DNA of 34,294 nt from contig URBZ01000009.1 in assembly GCA_900546225.1 (NCBI GenBank), positions 1 through 34,294 of the forward strand, given 5' to 3'. A program made the translations under genes and the position numbers. This DNA comes from an uncultured Rickettsiales bacterium. GTDB lineage: Bacteria > Pseudomonadota > Alphaproteobacteria > Rs-D84. Below, one piece after another: positions 31,247-34,294 of this stretch (positions are counted from its first letter, which is position 1; every line of letters starts with the position of its first letter). The notes under the pieces were generated by a model. It saw nothing but the letters and a program-made list of their open reading frames with translations, did not search any database and was not told the DNA's origin.

Positions 31247-31508
31247 TAAAGGCTTGTTGTAAACAATCCTATGTTTTGATTTAATATTATCTATAATGGG
31301 CGAGACATCCTTATGTTTTTTTATTTATTTCCCTGTTAATTTTTTAGGGAATTTTGAGCAGAGAAATTAGGCGATTGTACAGAGGTGTTGAGTTGTAAGC
31401 GGATATGGTTTGACGGAAATGGAGCTTTAGGAGGTAAATTTTTAAAATTTCCCTGTAAATTCCCTGTTGTTGTATGCAATAGACCGTAGAATTGTCTACC
31501 TCCGCCAG
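31247..31508. other. Right end of island: repeats and 9-bp tRNA-end repeat
   Basis: No gene is seen. TTCCCT...AGGGAA hairpin (about 31328-31352) and TTCCCTGT repeats at about 31330, 31449 and 31460 lie in A/T-rich sequence. CTCCGCCAG (31500-31508) repeats the 3' end of tRNA-Ser plus one base (19892-19900) in the same orientation and may be the second attachment site. Beyond it the sequence returns to host-like repeats and codon use. Confidence 0.5.
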
Positions 31509-31512
31509 TATA

Positions 31513-31565
31513 ATTCCCCTCCGACGGAGGGGTGTTTTTATGCGCCGCATAAAAACGGGGAGGGT
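31513..31565. repeat. Cruciform-type repeat, partial copy
   Basis: CCCCTCC-GAC-GGAGGGG is followed by a TTTTTATGCG-CCG-CATAAAAA hairpin and closing GGGGAGGG. The outer arms match 11826-11871 and 34161-34206, while the inner hairpin is different. Confidence 0.65.
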
Positions 31566-31588
31566 TTTTACATGGCTGATTTTGAAAA

Positions 31589-31684
31589 TTGCATTTCTGT
31601 GCAATTTGTGGTATAATATCCGCATCAATCGGACGGCGCGTTGCCGTCCATTTTTTATTGTCCCGCATTCCGCGGGATTTTTTT
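31589..31684 (+). promoter_or_regulatory. Lysozyme promoter followed by two terminator hairpins
   Basis: A good promoter (TTGCAT 31589-31594, 17-bp spacer, TATAAT 31612-31617) starts transcription near 31624. Directly downstream GGACGGC (31631-31637) pairs with GCCGTCC (31643-31649) followed by ATTTTTT, and CCCGC (31662-31666) pairs with GCGGG (31672-31676) followed by ATTTTTTT. Both lie before the lysozyme start at 31701. Confidence 0.7.
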
Positions 31685-31700
31685 ATTTACGGGGGTAAAA

Positions 31701-32204
31701 ATGCAAATCAGCGATAACGGATTGAGCAAACTGAAACAGTTAGAGGGGGCGGTTAAAATCGCCGGTCGGCATGTTATTTATGACGATGCAACGGGACGGC
31801 CCATTGCGCCAAATGCGCCATTACCACGTGGTGCAACCATTGGTTATGGCCACCTGATAAAAAGCGGCGAAAATTTCACGGGCGGGCTGACAGAGCGTGC
31901 GGCAACGGAATTGTTGCGCCAAGATGTCAAAACCGCGCAACGCGCCGTTCAAAACAGTATAACGGCAAACCTGACACAAAACCAATATGATGCACTGGTA
32001 ATGTTGGCATATAACATAGGTGCACAGAACTTTTCTGAATCAACCGTGGTTAAATATATAAACAATCCCGATTTTCATAGTGCGGTGTACCCAAATTTGG
32101 AATCCGCATGGCTGGCGTGGAATCGTTATAATGGGGTGGTTTCAAACGGTTTAATCAATCGTAGACAGCACGAATGGAATATGTACATTCGGGGTATATA
32201 CTGA
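31701..32204 (+). CDS. T4-type lysozyme (GH24) / phage-like endolysin
   Basis: This 167-residue muramidase cleaves the glycan backbone of peptidoglycan. The catalytic Glu is E15 in LKQLEGAV, followed by the YGH-containing ATIGYGHLIKSGENF segment with the catalytic Asp/Thr region, then TQNQYDALVMLAYNIG and a terminal WNRYNGVVSNGLINRRQHEWNMY region. There is no signal peptide, so it would need a holin or other export. The start at 31701 follows GGGGGT and drops an upstream in-frame extension that overlaps the second terminator. Its codon use is host-like. It may be a domesticated endolysin or part of an older prophage. Confidence 0.88.
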   Translation: MQISDNGLSKLKQLEGAVKIAGRHVIYDDATGRPIAPNAPLPRGATIGYGHLIKSGENFTGGLTERAATELLRQDVKTAQRAVQNSITANLTQNQYDALVMLAYNIGAQNFSESTVVKYINNPDFHSAVYPNLESAWLAWNRYNGVVSNGLINRRQHEWNMYIRGIY

Positions 32205-32303
32205 ATTTGGTTGTATATCAAATATTGGCAATGGCGCAGAACCCCTTGACTTTTATGCAATTTTTATATACGGTTGCAGGGGTATACAAACAGGATTAAA
32301 AGC

Positions 32304-34130
32304 ATGCATAAAATTTGGAACAATTTGAAATCGTTCATTAAAAACGACAATCCCCAGACACGTATCAAATGGTCTCTGTACGGTCGTGTGTGGCGTGAAA
32401 TCGGTCGTGCGAACTGGAAATGGTTGCTGGCGGGTGTTATCTGTACCACGATTGCTGCCGCGGCCGAGGGGTTCTCGATTACACTGGTAAAAAAGGTTAT
32501 TGACCAAGGGTTTATTGAAAAGAACATGGAATCCTTGTTTGTGATTGGCCTGCAAATCATCGCCGCATTTGGTGCAAAGGGGCTGTTCACGTTTATGAAG
32601 ACATTGGCAATGACGCACGCCGGTTTGATGGGGGCAACCACATTGCGTCGCAAACTGTACCGTCATATGTTAAAGCAGCCAATGGGCTATTTCAGCAAGA
32701 CGCACACCGGCGATTTAATCAACTATTTCACGGGTATGGCCAGTGCGGTTTTGTCATTGGTAACCGATACTGTTATCAAGATTGTTCATAACACTGCGAC
32801 AATTATTATGATGGTCGGTCTGATGGTGTGGTACGCGCCCCAGATGACGGCGGTGCTGTTGTTCCTTGTTCCTGCGGTGGTTGTTCCATTGACCATTATC
32901 ACACGCAAGCGCAGAAAGATTGCCCGTAATACATTTGGCGCGGACGCATCGTCCATCACACAAATCAGCCAGAGTATCGAAGGGGTCAAGACCATTCAGG
33001 CGTTCTGTGCCGAAGATAAAGAACAGCAGAATATGAATGCAATCGAAGACAGACGTGTTTCATTGGGTATGCGTCAGGCAACCTTGTCCGGTATGCAGAG
33101 CCCGATTTTGGAGGCGATGATTTCCGTCGGTCTGTTTATGGCGTTGATGTCGGGCGGCTATTTTATCGCCAATGGTTCGATTTCAACCGGTGATTTCGCG
33201 GCATTCTTGCTGGCGTTGACCGCGGCGTATCAGCCGGCAAAGTCACTGACCAACGTCAATGGCGGTATTCAAACAGGTCTGATTGCGGCGGAATCATTGT
33301 TTGAATTTTTGGACACTAAACCAGAATTGACAGATGCCCCAGATGCGGTTGATTTACAGAAAGCACCAATGAATGTTTCGCTGGAACATGTATCGTTTGG
33401 GTATGACCGTGTCGATGGCGAAATTCTGCGTGATGTATCACTGGATGTGTCGGCGGGAAAAACATGTGCGCTGGTTGGCCCATCGGGTGGTGGTAAAACC
33501 ACAATCTTTAATTTGTTACAGCGTTTCTATGACACATGGGGCGGGGCGGTTAAAATCAACGGTCGCGACATCCGGTCATACACACTGCATTCATTGCGCA
33601 ATAACATCGCGACGGTGTCCCAAGATGTGTTCTTGTTCGCGGGCACAATCGCCGACAATATCAAATACGGCTGTCCAAATGCCACCATGGCCCAAGTCAA
33701 GGCCGCCGCACGCGCCGCGAATGCACACGATTTTATTATGACATTCCCAAATGGGTATGAACAAAACGTCGGTGAACGTGGTTCGGCATTGTCCGGTGGC
33801 CAGAAACAGCGTATTGCAATCGCACGCGCAATTCTGAAAGATGCACCAATCTTGCTGTTGGACGAAGCGACATCGGCACTGGATACGGAAAGTGAAAAAT
33901 TGATTCAACAGGCATTAAAAGAACTGATGCGTGGTCGTACGACATTCGTTATTGCGCACCGTTTGACGACGATTTTAGATGCCGACATTATCTGTGTTGT
34001 TAAATGTGGCCAGATTGTCGAACGCGGTACGGATGCAGAATTGTCCGCCCGTGACGGTGAATACAAGAAACTGAAAGATATTCAGTTCAGAAAGGTCACG
34101 GAAAAACCCGAAGATTGTCCAGCAGAATAG
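32304..34130 (+). CDS. ABC exporter, MsbA-like (fused permease and ATPase)
   Basis: This 608-residue half-transporter has about six membrane segments in the first ~300 residues and a nucleotide-binding domain with Walker A (GPSGGGKTT), Q-loop (VSQDVF), signature LSGGQKQRIAIARAIL, Walker B (ILLLDEATSALD) and H-loop (IAHRLTT). The order and length fit MsbA/lipid A exporters, but multidrug or peptide substrates are possible. The start at 32304 (AGGA about 10 nt upstream) is preferred to a TTG at 32274. It ends in a terminator at 34134-34160. Confidence 0.9.
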   Translation: MHKIWNNLKSFIKNDNPQTRIKWSLYGRVWREIGRANWKWLLAGVICTTIAAAAEGFSITLVKKVIDQGFIEKNMESLFVIGLQIIAAFGAKGLFTFMKTLAMTHAGLMGATTLRRKLYRHMLKQPMGYFSKTHTGDLINYFTGMASAVLSLVTDTVIKIVHNTATIIMMVGLMVWYAPQMTAVLLFLVPAVVVPLTIITRKRRKIARNTFGADASSITQISQSIEGVKTIQAFCAEDKEQQNMNAIEDRRVSLGMRQATLSGMQSPILEAMISVGLFMALMSGGYFIANGSISTGDFAAFLLALTAAYQPAKSLTNVNGGIQTGLIAAESLFEFLDTKPELTDAPDAVDLQKAPMNVSLEHVSFGYDRVDGEILRDVSLDVSAGKTCALVGPSGGGKTTIFNLLQRFYDTWGGAVKINGRDIRSYTLHSLRNNIATVSQDVFLFAGTIADNIKYGCPNATMAQVKAAARAANAHDFIMTFPNGYEQNVGERGSALSGGQKQRIAIARAILKDAPILLLDEATSALDTESEKLIQQALKELMRGRTTFVIAHRLTTILDADIICVVKCGQIVERGTDAELSARDGEYKKLKDIQFRKVTEKPEDCPAE

Positions 34131-34133
34131 CGA

Positions 34134-34160
34134 ACAAACGGGGCGACGCCCCGTTTCTTA
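34134..34160 (+). terminator. Terminator of the ABC exporter gene
   Basis: AAACGGGGC-GAC-GCCCCGTTT stem (34136-34156) is followed by CTTATT; it has the same core as the other host terminators. Confidence 0.88.
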
Positions 34161-34206
34161 TTCCCCGCCCACGGAGGGGTGTCGCACGCCAGTGCGACGG
34201 GGAGGG
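34161..34206. repeat. Cruciform-type repeat, copy at right end
   Basis: CCCCGCCC/GGGGAGGG outer arms enclose a GTCGCAC-GCCA-GTGCGAC hairpin. It is nearly identical to 11826-11871, and both follow a GGGGC-type terminator. Confidence 0.7.
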
Positions 34207-34237
34207 TTACTGTTTAGTGACTGACAAAGTGAATATG

Positions 34238-34294
34238 GTCGCCGAATGGCGCACTTTTTTATTCACTGGATTGCTTCGTCATTTCATTCCTCGC
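34238..34294. repeat. Dispersed composite repeat, copy 5 (truncated by window)
   Basis: Hairpin GTCGCC-GAAT-GGCGCA is followed by CTTTTTTATT and the arm CACTGGATTGCTTCGTCATT, which runs off the window end. It matches copy 2 closely. Confidence 0.7.

Noticed and set aside
31500..31508. Second tRNA gene or long tRNA fragment at the right island end
   Set aside because: Only the last 9 bases match; no T arm (GTTCRA) or anticodon arm precedes them, so it is kept only as a possible attachment repeat.

Overview
The window looks like a chromosomal segment of an uncultured, host-associated alphaproteobacterium with a fairly compact genome. Support for this is indirect: a DUF2924/serine-recombinase pair and a SAM-II-like metK leader (both typical of Alphaproteobacteria), RNase J, MtaB and SmpB homologues, and a family of secreted cysteine-rich proteins of a kind I associate, from memory, with uncultured gut alphaproteobacteria. 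No rRNA gene or other strong taxonomic marker is present, so the exact lineage is open.

Positions 1-19.9 kb are mostly housekeeping genes separated by short palindromic repeats. In order: the 3' part of trpS, a SIMPL-domain protein, xerC, a secreted Cys-rich protein behind a long structured leader, a minus-strand operon (two secreted proteins plus a nucleotidyltransferase), RNase J, HU, a small membrane protein, a putative glycosyltransferase, an alaS without the C-Ala domain, metK with a likely SAM riboswitch, a Lys-rich/Cys-cluster/TM/EF-hand protein, a second Cys-rich protein behind a second copy of the same leader, then smpB, tatD, holB, a D-Ala-D-Ala carboxypeptidase and mtaB on the minus strand, and finally rpoZ and tRNA-Ser(GGA). 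Most transcription units end in strong GC-stem/T-tract terminators that share a common core.

From about 19.9 to 31.5 kb there is an accessory island, more A/T-rich and with different codon usage, lying between tRNA-Ser and a 9-bp repeat of the tRNA 3' end. It carries a large serine recombinase with DUF2924 partner, a ParB-domain DNA methyltransferase, DUF5681 and terminase large subunit genes but no portal, capsid or tail genes. It also carries two compact operons with PD-(D/E)XK nuclease signatures: minus-strand TM protein/nuclease/lipoprotein, and plus-strand HEPN-like protein/HsdR_N-like nuclease. A GC-rich multi-hairpin RNA element lies between these two operons. I regard the plus-strand pair as a candidate uncharacterised defence system.

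After the island come a T4-type lysozyme preceded by a strong promoter and two tandem terminators, and an MsbA-like ABC exporter. The two most interesting signals are the duplicated ~250-nt leader with mutually exclusive helices in front of two secreted Cys-rich paralogues, and the two-gene nuclease system with its own structured leader.
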